NCBI RefSeq assembly: GCF_030929555.1
Contig: NZ_JAVFVT010000001.1
Coordinates: forward strand, 124,001 to 188,000
Direction: 5' to 3'
Source: Paenibacillus sp. LHD-117
GTDB lineage: Bacteria > Bacillota > Bacilli > Paenibacillales > Paenibacillaceae
Length of the DNA: 64,000 bases
Under the pieces are notes generated by a model, which worked only from the letters and a program-made list of their open reading frames with translations, ran no database searches and was not told the origin of the DNA. Below are positions 26,481-35,416 of this stretch, one piece after another. The translations under genes and the position numbers were made by a program. Positions within the stretch are counted from its first letter, which is position 1, and every line of letters starts with the position of its first letter.

Positions 26481-27464
26481 GTGAGTGGTTTGAATACCGG
26501 CAATATCCAAATAAATGAAAGCGATAGCAAAATGGCCGTGAACCGGTTTCGGAACTGGAAGACGACTTGGAAGGAATACAGGAAAAACAAGTTTTTGTTT
26601 CTGATGCTGGTTCCGATCCTAGCCTGGTACGGCATTTTCCACTATGGCCCGCTTTACGGGATCATGCTGGCGTTTAAGGATTTCAGCCCGGTCAAGGGCA
26701 TTTGGGGCAGCGATTGGGTGGGGCTCGAGCATTTCAAATATTTGTTCTACCAATCGCCCGACTTCGCCCGCATCTTCCGCAATACGGTGCTAATCAGCTT
26801 GTACAACATCATATTCGGCTTTCCGGCTCCGATTATATTGGCGCTGATGCTGAACGAAGTCCGTTCAAGCTTGTTCAAAAGATTTGCGCAGTCCATTTCG
26901 TACGTGCCGCATTTCTTCTCTTGGGTCATTCTCTCGGGCATCATCATCGTCATGTTATCGCCGAGCGAAGGACCGGTGAATTATATTCTCCATCTGTTCG
27001 GCGTGGAGCCGGTCTACTTCCTGGCCGATCCCGAATACTTCCGTCCGACGCTTGTCGTGACGAACATCTGGAAGGAAATCGGCTGGGGGACGATTATTTA
27101 TCTGGCCGCGTTATCGGGCATCGATCCGACGCTCTTCGAAGCGGCCGTCATCGACGGCGCGGGGCGCTGGAAGAAGATGTGGCATATTACGCTCCCGTCG
27201 ATTTTGCCGGTTGTGTCGATCATGTTCATTCTGTCGCTTGGCGGCATCCTGAGTGCGGGATTCGACCAAATCTTCAATTTATATTCGCCGGTCGTCTACG
27301 AGGTGGCCGACGTGCTCGATACCTTTGTATATCGGGCGGGTATCCAGCAGTCGCAGTTCGGGCTAACGACGGCGGTCGGATTGTTCAAAAACGTCATCGG
27401 CATCGTTTTGGTGCTCGGCACTAATTTTATCGTGAAGCGATTGGGGCAAGAAGGGGTTTTATAA
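26481..27464 (+). CDS. CUT1 sugar ABC transporter permease, LplB type
   Basis: A 327-residue inner-membrane protein with six predicted helices and the ABC permease EAA loop (EAAVIDGAGRWKKMWHITLP). The N-terminal region KNKFLFLMLVPILAWYGIFHYGPLYG is typical of the LplB/YtcP group for oligosaccharide uptake. Start GTG at 26481 follows AGGAAGGA by 10 bases; a later ATG at 26532 has no good ribosome site. First gene of a three-gene transporter operon. It pairs with the next permease and the lipoprotein at 28445. No ATP-binding gene is present, as is usual for systems that use a shared MsmX-like ATPase. Confidence 0.88.
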   Translation: MSGLNTGNIQINESDSKMAVNRFRNWKTTWKEYRKNKFLFLMLVPILAWYGIFHYGPLYGIMLAFKDFSPVKGIWGSDWVGLEHFKYLFYQSPDFARIFRNTVLISLYNIIFGFPAPIILALMLNEVRSSLFKRFAQSISYVPHFFSWVILSGIIIVMLSPSEGPVNYILHLFGVEPVYFLADPEYFRPTLVVTNIWKEIGWGTIIYLAALSGIDPTLFEAAVIDGAGRWKKMWHITLPSILPVVSIMFILSLGGILSAGFDQIFNLYSPVVYEVADVLDTFVYRAGIQQSQFGLTTAVGLFKNVIGIVLVLGTNFIVKRLGQEGVL

Positions 27465-27494
27465 GAACCCCCTTGGAAGGAGAATACATGCGTT

Positions 27495-28364
27495 ATGAAA
27501 CTTAAATTCGGCGAGCATCTATTTCAAACCGTTCTGATCATGATCATTTCGTTGTTGTGCATTTCCACCATTTATCCGTTTATCCACGTCGCTTCGGTGT
27601 CGCTTAGCAGTCCGAGCGAAGCCGGCCGTTTCGGCTTTCATCTGTACCCGAAGGACATCGACTTTTTTGCCTGGAAGCAGGTGCTGAGCCAGACGAAAAT
27701 TTGGATCGGCTTCGGCAACTCGGTGTTCCGGACGGTTGTCGGTACGTTTCTAACCCTGGTCGCGATGTCGCTATGCGCGTATCCGTTATCGCGCAAATAT
27801 TTGCCGCATCGCAGCTTCTACACCATGATCATCCTGTTCACGATGTTTTTCGGCGGAGGAACGATTCCGACCTTCCTGCTGATCAAAGAGCTGGATCTCA
27901 TGAACAGCGTGTGGGTCTACATCGTGCCGGGACTCGTACCGACTTTCTCGATGCTGGTGCTGCGCAACTTCTTTATGGCGATACCTGCCGAGCTGGAGGA
28001 GTCCGCGAAGATCGACGGCGCGAACGATATCCGAATCTTGTTCGGCATTATCCTGCCGCTGTCGAAGCCGGTGCTGGCGACGCTGGCGCTATGGTCGGCG
28101 GTAGGGCATTGGAATTCATGGTTCGACGCCGTTCTGTACATTTCGGATGCCGACAAGCAAGTGCTGCAATTTTTCCTGAGGGAAATCGTCATTACGAATA
28201 CGGACGCCGAGACGTTCGGCCGGACGGTGGTCGGCAATTTCAAATACGGCCCGGCCATCAAAGCGGCCACGATCATCTTCGCCGCCTTGCCGATCCTGAT
28301 CGTTTACCCGTTCCTCCAGAAGTACTTCGTGAAAGGTACGATGATTGGTTCCCTCAAAGGTTAA
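27495..28364 (+). CDS. CUT1 sugar ABC transporter permease, LplC type
   Basis: A 289-residue membrane protein with six predicted helices and the EAA loop (EESAKIDGANDIRILFGIILP). The N-terminus (FQTVLIMIISLLCISTIYPFIHV) and C-terminal YPFLQKYFVKGTMIGSLKG are typical for the LplC/YtcP group. It forms the heterodimeric channel with the preceding permease, 30 bases upstream, and shares its transcript. AAGGAG lies about 15 bases before the ATG. Substrate is presumably an arabino- or xylo-oligosaccharide, inferred from the neighbouring GH43 genes. Confidence 0.88.
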   Translation: MKLKFGEHLFQTVLIMIISLLCISTIYPFIHVASVSLSSPSEAGRFGFHLYPKDIDFFAWKQVLSQTKIWIGFGNSVFRTVVGTFLTLVAMSLCAYPLSRKYLPHRSFYTMIILFTMFFGGGTIPTFLLIKELDLMNSVWVYIVPGLVPTFSMLVLRNFFMAIPAELEESAKIDGANDIRILFGIILPLSKPVLATLALWSAVGHWNSWFDAVLYISDADKQVLQFFLREIVITNTDAETFGRTVVGNFKYGPAIKAATIIFAALPILIVYPFLQKYFVKGTMIGSLKG

Positions 28365-28444
28365 TTGGTATAATCGGGGAGCAAACAAGCTTCCCGTTTA
28401 TATAGCAAGAACTAAGCAAGCAAATAAGGGGAGGTTCACAAGAA

Positions 28445-30019
28445 ATGAAAAAACTAAGCAAGCTAAGCCTGACGCTTGCGCTGACCGCTTCGCTGGTTGC
28501 CGCAGGCTGCTCGAACAATGGCGGCAACGAGAGTCCGACCGAGAGCGCGAACGCTCCGTCGAATGCCGCGAACGAAAATGAAGCGCCGATCGTCATCTCG
28601 ACCAACGCTTCGACTTGGGATATTCCGACGAACGACGACAATCCGACGCAGAAGTACTTGGAAGAACGTTATAACGTCAAGTTCGTCAATATGAGAGGCA
28701 CCGACGAGAACTTCAAAGTGAAGGTCGCTTCCGGCGAAATTCCCGATATTTTCGTTCACAACGCATCGGAAGCGGACATGTCGAATTGGGCTCGCCAAGG
28801 CGTCATCGCAGAAATTTCGATCGATGAAATCAAGCAGTATATGCCGAATTACGTGAAACACGTGGAATCCATCAACCCCAATCCTTGGGACGTCGGAATG
28901 ATCGACGGCAAAAACTACGGCGTGCCCCGCAACTGGCTGAACGGCTCTTATGGCTTCATTCCGACATTCAACGGTGAGTGGCTGAAGGCAATCGGGTACA
29001 ACGAGCCACCTCAAACCATTGAGGAGCTGGAGGACGTATTGACGAAATTCCGCAGTAACGATCCGGACGGCAACGGCGCGAAGGACACGTACGGCATGAG
29101 CGGACGAAGCAAGGACGTGCGCGTCCAATTGTTCAACTCGATCTTCGCGGCTCACGGCATCAACCCTTATCACTTCAAGCTGGCCGAAGACGGCACGATC
29201 ACTTGGGGCGGCATTACCGACGAAGCCAAGGAAACGCTGAAGCTGCTCCGCAAATGGTATGAAGGCGGCCTCATCGATCCGGAGTTCATGACGGATGACG
29301 GCGCGCTGGTCGATCAGAAGTTCCTGAGCCAGAAGCTCGGTTACTTCGATCACAAAATGTATCATCATAACTTCGCGGGCGAAGCAGCCGCCAAGGAAAG
29401 CGGCATTACGCAAGCATACGGCAAAGGTCTGACCGGTCCGGGCGGCACTAATCTGGTGATGTCGAACGGCATGAGCCAAGTTCCGTTATTGTTCGGCAAG
29501 CAGGTGGCGGAAGACGATGCCAAGCGCGTTCGCATTCTGACCATGCTGGAAGACATGGTGAGCAACGAAGAGCCTTACCTCCGCACCATTTTCGGCGTGG
29601 AAGGCGAGTCGTATGATCTGGTCGACGGTTTCGTAGTCATGAAGGAAGAGTTTACGGCCACTCCGGACAAAGCCCGCGAGATGGGCATCGGCGGCTATTA
29701 CAACCCGCTCGTCGAGCGCGATACGGAAATGTGGAAGTTCCACTTCACGCAAGAAAGACTGGATTTCCGCGATAAAGTGAACGAGGGGCTCAATATCGTA
29801 AGCGACGTTCTCGGACCGACGGCTCTCGAGAGCAAAGCCAAATACATCGCGAACCTGAATACGCAGCAGGATGAGTTCTACGTGAAGGCGATTATCGGGA
29901 AAGACGACGTGGATCAGGCGTTCGAAGCCTTCAAAGCGCAATGGCTGAAGTCCGGCGGTCAAGAAATGATCGACGAAGCGACCAAAGTGTACCAAGAGCG
30001 TCAAGCCGCGAAATCTTAG
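28445..30019 (+). CDS. extracellular solute-binding lipoprotein of the transporter
   Basis: A 524-residue sugar-binding protein tethered to the outer membrane face. Signal peptide with lipobox LVAAGC (Cys22), then an Asn/Ser-rich linker and a two-lobe periplasmic-binding fold of the LplA type (QKYLEERYNVKFV, GEIPDIFVHNASEAD, YGVPRNW). The long 500-residue form is characteristic of Paenibacillus LplABC systems for larger oligosaccharides. It lies 80 bases after the second permease with a GGGGAGG site. Substrate is inferred only from context. Confidence 0.88.
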   Translation: MKKLSKLSLTLALTASLVAAGCSNNGGNESPTESANAPSNAANENEAPIVISTNASTWDIPTNDDNPTQKYLEERYNVKFVNMRGTDENFKVKVASGEIPDIFVHNASEADMSNWARQGVIAEISIDEIKQYMPNYVKHVESINPNPWDVGMIDGKNYGVPRNWLNGSYGFIPTFNGEWLKAIGYNEPPQTIEELEDVLTKFRSNDPDGNGAKDTYGMSGRSKDVRVQLFNSIFAAHGINPYHFKLAEDGTITWGGITDEAKETLKLLRKWYEGGLIDPEFMTDDGALVDQKFLSQKLGYFDHKMYHHNFAGEAAAKESGITQAYGKGLTGPGGTNLVMSNGMSQVPLLFGKQVAEDDAKRVRILTMLEDMVSNEEPYLRTIFGVEGESYDLVDGFVVMKEEFTATPDKAREMGIGGYYNPLVERDTEMWKFHFTQERLDFRDKVNEGLNIVSDVLGPTALESKAKYIANLNTQQDEFYVKAIIGKDDVDQAFEAFKAQWLKSGGQEMIDEATKVYQERQAAKS

Positions 30020-30133
30020 TCTAATCGGACTGCTAAGAGGATGGCGTTCCTTATGGATCGTCATTCATCCGGGCAGTCCTTCTTCTTTCGCAGTCGCAAG
30101 AAATCCCCATGAAGCAGGCAAAGGAGTATTCAA

Positions 30134-31570
30134 GTGACGCAACCCAAAAAAGCTTATCCCATAGCGATTCTCCCCGGCGACTACCCCGATCCGTCCGTTG
30201 TCCGCGTAGGGGATGACTATTATATGACGCATTCTTCCTTCGACTACATGCCGGGTCTTCTCGTCTGGCACTCTCGTAATCTAACGGAATGGGAACCGAT
30301 CGGCCATGCCGTCCATACGGATGTCGGCTGCATTATGGCGCCGGATATGATCTGGCACGAAGGCCGATTCTACATTTATTTCCCGGCTGCGCAGTCGAAC
30401 TGGGTCGTCACCGCCGAATCGCCGGAGGGACCGTGGAGCGAGCCTGTCAATCTGCATGTCGGTTATATCGACCCGGGTCACGCCGTCGACGAAGCGGGGA
30501 ACCGCTATCTCTTCTTGTCCGAAGGCTACAGAATTCGGCTGGCGGAGGACGGTCTCTCCACGACCGGGGAGCTCCGGAAGGTATACGAGGGCTGGCGCTA
30601 CCCGGCGGAATGGCGGACCGAAGGTTTTTATCTGGAATCTCCTAAACTGACCTATCGGAACGGCTATTATTATATGACATGCGCGCAAGGCGGAACGGCG
30701 GGACCGGCGACCAGCCACATGATCATATCGGCCAGAGCGAAGTCGATCGACGGTCCTTGGGAAAATTCGCCTTACAATCCGATCGTCCGAACCGAAAGCC
30801 GCGCGGAGCGCTGGTGGTCCAAAGGGCACGGGACGCTCGTGGATACGCCCGAAGGAGACTGGTACGTCGTCTATCACGCCTACGAGAAAAACTATGCGAC
30901 GCTCGGAAGACAGACGTTGTTGGAGCCCATTAGGTGGGAAGACGACGGCTGGTTCCGGACGGCGGATCAACCGGAGCTCCCACAGTTGCCGCCAGCTGGA
31001 AGCATCGCATTATCCGACGACTTCGAGTCGGAGCGGCTGTCGCCGCAGTGGCATTTCTACGACCGCTCCGGCTTGACCGGCTATGGGGTCGGCGATGGAA
31101 GGCTAATGCTTCAAGGCCAGTCCAAAGAAGCCATCGAACCGCTGCTTTGCATTCCGTATCATCATACCTACGAGGCCAGCGTAACCGTACAAGCGGAGGA
31201 GGGAACGGAAGGGCATCTAAGCCTGTTCTATAAGCCGGGATTCCAATGCGGAATCGGCTTTAACGGCACGCATGTGTTCTCCTTCCGCGATCAATACCGG
31301 TCCGAATATACCGAGGCTGCCGCCGATGCCGTCACGCTGCGCATCGTCAACGACTGCCACGATGTGGATTTGTATTACCGCATTGGCGGCTCGGACTGGC
31401 GAAAGCTCGATCACGGCTTCGAGATGTCCGGGTTTCACAACAACGTCTTAGGGAAGTTTTTAAGCTTACGAATTGCTTTGGATGCCGTCGGCGACGGCAA
31501 AGCTTCGTTCAGCCGATTCATATATAACGGTATTGCCGGGAGCGGGCAGACGGAGGAGGGGGAAGTCTGA
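30134..31570 (+). CDS. cytoplasmic GH43 beta-xylosidase-like enzyme
   Basis: A 478-residue protein without signal peptide. The GH43 propeller has the base Asp in GDYPDPSVVRVGDDYYM, modulator Asp in YIDPGHAV and acid Glu in FYLESPKLTYRNGYYY. Residues about 295-470 form the C2 beta-sandwich (LSDDFESERLSPQWHFYDRSG). Start is GTG at 30134 after AAAGGAG. The next gene overlaps its stop by one base, so translation is coupled. Together with two further propeller enzymes it probably hydrolyses the sugars imported by the upstream transporter. Xylosidase or arabinofuranosidase activity is possible. Confidence 0.85.
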   Translation: MTQPKKAYPIAILPGDYPDPSVVRVGDDYYMTHSSFDYMPGLLVWHSRNLTEWEPIGHAVHTDVGCIMAPDMIWHEGRFYIYFPAAQSNWVVTAESPEGPWSEPVNLHVGYIDPGHAVDEAGNRYLFLSEGYRIRLAEDGLSTTGELRKVYEGWRYPAEWRTEGFYLESPKLTYRNGYYYMTCAQGGTAGPATSHMIISARAKSIDGPWENSPYNPIVRTESRAERWWSKGHGTLVDTPEGDWYVVYHAYEKNYATLGRQTLLEPIRWEDDGWFRTADQPELPQLPPAGSIALSDDFESERLSPQWHFYDRSGLTGYGVGDGRLMLQGQSKEAIEPLLCIPYHHTYEASVTVQAEEGTEGHLSLFYKPGFQCGIGFNGTHVFSFRDQYRSEYTEAAADAVTLRIVNDCHDVDLYYRIGGSDWRKLDHGFEMSGFHNNVLGKFLSLRIALDAVGDGKASFSRFIYNGIAGSGQTEEGEV

Positions 31571-32490
31571 TGGACAACGTAACGAAGGCTCCTTTGTTCA
31601 GGGATCCCGTTTATGACGGGGCGGCGGATCCCGTCGTGATCTGGAGCAGGGAAGCCCGGGAGTGGTGGATGTTGTACACGAACCGCAGGGCAACGGCGGA
31701 AGGACGCGGGTTCGCTTGGGTTCACGGGACGGATATCGGCGTCGCATCGTCCGTCGACGGTAAGGAATGGCTGTACCGGGGCGTGCTGGAGGGACTCGAC
31801 ACCGAGTGGGGAAGGAATACGTTCTGGGCTCCGGAGGTGTATTGGCATGAGGGCACTTATCATATGTATGTCTCCTATATCCGAGGCGTGCCCGAGCGCT
31901 GGGGATTTCCGGCCAGGATGCTTCACTACACAAGCAGGGATCTGATCAAATGGTCGTTTCAGTCGGAATTGAATATTAGCGATAAAAATATTATCGACGC
32001 TTGCATATTCCGAATGCCGGACGGCATGTTCAGAATGTGGTTCAAGGAAAGCAACCACACGTATGCCGCCGAGAGCAAGGACTTGTATGAATGGAAACGG
32101 ATCGGCCCCGTTATCGAGGAGCGTTGGCATGAAGGGCCGAACGTATTCGAGTTCAAGGGGTACTACTGGATGATCGTGGACGAGTGGAGGGGGCAGGGCG
32201 TTTACCGCTCCGACGATCTTGTTCGTTGGGAGCGCAACGGGCTCATTCTCGATCAGCCGGGTTCGAGGGAGGATGACGGTACGATCGGACTTCATGCCGA
32301 TGTCGTCGTGCAAGGCGATCGGGCGTTTATCTTCTATTTCACGCATCCCGAAAGGACGGACGGCAACGACGAGTCGACCTACGGGACGAGGCGGTCATCC
32401 ATACAGGCGGCCGAGCTGGAAGTAGCGAATGGCATTCTGATCTGCGACCGGGATAAGCCGTTCGAGCTTTTCTTGCTGCCGGAAATTTAA
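31570..32490 (+). CDS. cytoplasmic GH43-like five-blade propeller enzyme
   Basis: A 306-residue single-domain protein. Candidate catalytic acids are Asp in DGAADPVVIW, Asp in NIIDACIFRM and Glu in WHEGPNVFEFKGYYW, in GH43/GH32-clan order. The start ATG shares its A with the TGA stop of the preceding gene, and GGAGGGGG lies just upstream. The sequence is divergent from the other GH43 enzymes here and could belong to a rare GH43 subfamily or a related propeller family. Substrate not assignable; context suggests a side-chain sugar such as arabinose. Confidence 0.75.
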   Translation: MDNVTKAPLFRDPVYDGAADPVVIWSREAREWWMLYTNRRATAEGRGFAWVHGTDIGVASSVDGKEWLYRGVLEGLDTEWGRNTFWAPEVYWHEGTYHMYVSYIRGVPERWGFPARMLHYTSRDLIKWSFQSELNISDKNIIDACIFRMPDGMFRMWFKESNHTYAAESKDLYEWKRIGPVIEERWHEGPNVFEFKGYYWMIVDEWRGQGVYRSDDLVRWERNGLILDQPGSREDDGTIGLHADVVVQGDRAFIFYFTHPERTDGNDESTYGTRRSSIQAAELEVANGILICDRDKPFELFLLPEI

Positions 32491-32507
32491 TTCGCGGAGG
32501 GTTCATG

Positions 32508-33458
32508 ATGAGTCAAGCTTATTTATTCGTGCATTTCAAGGAGAAACGTACGCCGGATGGCGAGCAGGTTTATTTCGGCGTCAGCAAGGACGGCTTTCAG
32601 TGGGAGCAGGTGAATGACGGGAACCCGGTGCTGTGGAGCTACTACGGCGATAAAGGCGTTCGGGATTTCACGATCACAAGGACCAAACAAGGGAAGTTCG
32701 TCATCATGGCAACGGATCTAAGCTTGTCTTACGGCATGCTGAACCAGTACAACCATTCCTGGCATAATGCCGCGACGAAAGGAAGCAAATGTCTGGCGCT
32801 GTGGGAGTCCGACGATCTGATCCATTGGTCGGAGCAGAGGATGGTTAAGCTTGGCGACGAGGACTTCGGCTGTTTATGGGCGCCGGATATCGTTCACGAC
32901 AAGAGCAGCGACGATTATGTCGTCCATTGGTCTTCCTCGCACGGGAGCAACGATTACGGGTTCAAAGGCATCTATTATTCCCGGACGAAGGATTTCGCGG
33001 AATTCACTCCCGCCCGGCTGCTGTACAGGAAAGAAGATAGCGGCGTCATTGACTCCGCGATGTACGAGGAGGAAGGGAGCTATTACACATTCCTGAAGAG
33101 CGAGCAGAACCCGGGCAAAATCATTCTGATGAAATCTGAGCATATAACCGGTCCGTTCACGCGGGTCGAGGCGTTCGACAAAAGCATGGAAGCCGTGGAG
33201 GCGGGATTATACGAGGCGCCGACGGCGGTGAAGCTCGAGGACGGCAGATGGTGCCTGTTCCTGGATTTCTACGGATGCTCGGCGGAGGAGCAGGGCTACG
33301 TGCCGTTTATTACGGAGAGCTTGGCAAGCGGGCAATTCACCCGTTCGGATCAGTCCTTCACCTTCCCTTACGGCTTCAAGCACGGCACGATTCTCTCCAT
33401 AACGATGGAGGAGTACGACAGACTAAAAGCGTACAAGAAGATGCCCTCGGAGTACTAG
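32508..33458 (+). CDS. cytoplasmic GH43-like enzyme, arabinosidase-type
   Basis: A 316-residue propeller. The second of two adjacent ATGs (32508) is preferred because CGGAGG lies 7 bases before it. Motifs YGDKGVRDFTI, GVIDSAMYEEEGSYY and LYEAPTAVKLEDGRW give the probable Asp, Asp and Glu. The second GH43 module of the secreted 2401-residue enzyme carries the same signatures (GVRDSYII, IIDTSML), so this appears to be the cytoplasmic counterpart of a surface enzyme in the other region. It follows the previous gene by 17 bases and closes the GH43 trio. Function within the clan is inferred. Confidence 0.75.
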   Translation: MSQAYLFVHFKEKRTPDGEQVYFGVSKDGFQWEQVNDGNPVLWSYYGDKGVRDFTITRTKQGKFVIMATDLSLSYGMLNQYNHSWHNAATKGSKCLALWESDDLIHWSEQRMVKLGDEDFGCLWAPDIVHDKSSDDYVVHWSSSHGSNDYGFKGIYYSRTKDFAEFTPARLLYRKEDSGVIDSAMYEEEGSYYTFLKSEQNPGKIILMKSEHITGPFTRVEAFDKSMEAVEAGLYEAPTAVKLEDGRWCLFLDFYGCSAEEQGYVPFITESLASGQFTRSDQSFTFPYGFKHGTILSITMEEYDRLKAYKKMPSEY

Positions 33459-33625
33459 GAGCAGGCTTTCAAGCGGAACAGGTTTTCCCGACAGGACGGG
33501 CAGCGCTGCTGCCTATTCCTGTTTCTCGCATTTGTAAGCGCCGCGCATTTTCTTTTGCAATTGACGCGGGGACATGCGATCATAACGAATAGATAGACGA
33601 GAAATCAACAAGAGGTTGTGGTGCG

Positions 33626-35416
33626 ATGTTCAGCTTGGCATACAGGAAGAGCAGAAAAGCCTTGAAAAGCCTGCCGATCGGCTATCAGCTATCTTTTCTG
33701 GTAGCCGTTATTATCGTCGTTGTACTGGTCATTCTGTATGCCAACTATTCGAAAGCGGCCGAGGTCGTGGAGAAGAAAAACAGCGAATACCATACCGAAA
33801 TGATCGCCCAGATCAATCGGACGATCGCTTCCAACACCGACGCGATCAAGCGGGTTCTGCTCAGCATCGCCTACAATCCCAAAATCGTGCAGCGATACCT
33901 GGTTGAAACCGATCCCGTCGAAAAATATATCCAGTATACCAATTTGGTCAGCTACTTGACGGACATGAAAAACATGAAGGACGGCATCCTCGATATCGCG
34001 CTCATCAGCACCGACGGTACAACTTTCAGTCTGAGCGGCGATATTAACAATCTGCTGCCGATCATGGAGGAAATTCCTAGAAGCGGTTCGTTTTATTTCT
34101 CCGGCGTACAGAAGATGCGTTACTACCAAAACCGGGACGTCTTTATCGTGGGCAGTCCCATCTTAACGATGATGGATTACGATAACGACAAAAAATCCGG
34201 CCTCATCATGCTCGTGCTGGATGCCGGGATGTTATTGGGCTCGCCGCCGAACCAGGATCGGCTGGGCGGCAGCAAGCTTTACGCGCTCGACCGCAACGGC
34301 AGCGTATTTTATGCGAGCGATCCCGAGGTGCAGTCCGGCACGTCTTATGCGGAGATCGCTTCCGAAGAGTCGGATGCCAGCTTCTTCATTCAGAAGGGAG
34401 CGATACCGGACATTAAAGGCGAGCTCGTGTTCAAGCTGCCGAGAAGCGAGCTGCTGAGCGGGGTGGAGGAGATCCGCCGGTTATCGCTGACGATCCTATT
34501 TGCCGCGCTGCTGCTGCTCACGGTTCCGTTCCTGCTGATCGTGGGCAACATCTTGCGGCCGCTTAAGAAATTGATGCGCTTCATGAACGACTTCAAATTA
34601 GGCCATCTTCGCAACCTGAACAACCGGATCAGCCTGCAGGGTTACGCCGAGATCACCAGCATGGCAAGCGATTTCAACCGGATGCTGGACGAGATCGACG
34701 CGCTCACGAAGCAGCTGCTCAACAGCAACACCAAGCTTTACCGAGCGGAGCTCGTCAAGAAGCAATCGGAGCTGGCTTTCCTGCAAAGCCAGATTAATCC
34801 CCACTTCCTATATAACACGCTGGAATCGATCAAAGGCATGGCGGTCGATGAAGGTTCTGACAAAATATTTCATATGGTCAAGTCTCTGGCCTTCGTGTTC
34901 CGTTACAGCATCAAAGGCGCGGATTTCGTAACCCTGCAGGAAGAATTAACGCTCGTTAAAAGCCATGTGCATATTCAGCAAATCCGGTTCGGCAACCGGT
35001 TTCGCGTCCATTACGGCATTCCCGAAAGCCTGCTGGCCTGCCAAGTGCCGAAGATGATCCTGCAGCCGCTCGTCGAGAACGCCATCTTCCACGGCATCGA
35101 ACCTCGTACCCACGACGGGCTGCTGGAAATCGCGGCCGAGGAACGCGAGGGCACGCTATGGTTAACGGTTTGGGATAATGGAGCAGGCATGGATGAGGGG
35201 CAGCTTCGAACGCTGGAGGCAAGGTTGGCGGCTATTCGGGATATGACGGACGATCAGAGGACGAATATCGGTCTCGTCAACGTGAATAACCGTTTGAAGC
35301 TGTATTACGGGGATTCTTATGGCATCTCGATCGAAAGCCATGCCGACGCGGGCACGAAGGTAACCATTACCCTGCCTATTGGAGGTGATGACGATGTACA
35401 ACGTATTTCTGGTTGA
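33626..35416 (+). CDS. yesM: YesM-type sensor histidine kinase
   Basis: A 596-residue membrane kinase. Transmembrane helices lie at about 24-42 and 287-310, with an extracellular Cache-like sensor between them. A HAMP domain follows, then the YesM-type kinase core with the phosphorylated His in INPHFLYNTLES (residue 393), and a HATPase domain with VENAIFHGIEP and WDNGAGM. It presumably senses an extracellular sugar or its binding protein. Its 3' end overlaps the response regulator gene by 23 bases. The pair is typically linked to LplABC transporters, as here. Confidence 0.9.
   Translation: MFSLAYRKSRKALKSLPIGYQLSFLVAVIIVVVLVILYANYSKAAEVVEKKNSEYHTEMIAQINRTIASNTDAIKRVLLSIAYNPKIVQRYLVETDPVEKYIQYTNLVSYLTDMKNMKDGILDIALISTDGTTFSLSGDINNLLPIMEEIPRSGSFYFSGVQKMRYYQNRDVFIVGSPILTMMDYDNDKKSGLIMLVLDAGMLLGSPPNQDRLGGSKLYALDRNGSVFYASDPEVQSGTSYAEIASEESDASFFIQKGAIPDIKGELVFKLPRSELLSGVEEIRRLSLTILFAALLLLTVPFLLIVGNILRPLKKLMRFMNDFKLGHLRNLNNRISLQGYAEITSMASDFNRMLDEIDALTKQLLNSNTKLYRAELVKKQSELAFLQSQINPHFLYNTLESIKGMAVDEGSDKIFHMVKSLAFVFRYSIKGADFVTLQEELTLVKSHVHIQQIRFGNRFRVHYGIPESLLACQVPKMILQPLVENAIFHGIEPRTHDGLLEIAAEEREGTLWLTVWDNGAGMDEGQLRTLEARLAAIRDMTDDQRTNIGLVNVNNRLKLYYGDSYGISIESHADAGTKVTITLPIGGDDDVQRISG

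Noticed and set aside
28463-29479. Long open frame on the minus strand (about 338 codons) inside the solute-binding protein gene
   Set aside because: It lies wholly antisense to a well-supported lipoprotein gene in GC-rich DNA, has no ribosome site or family match, and is a codon-usage shadow.
33561-33590. TTGACG before the histidine kinase gene as a -35
   Set aside because: No -10 hexamer at acceptable spacing was found, so no promoter is called.
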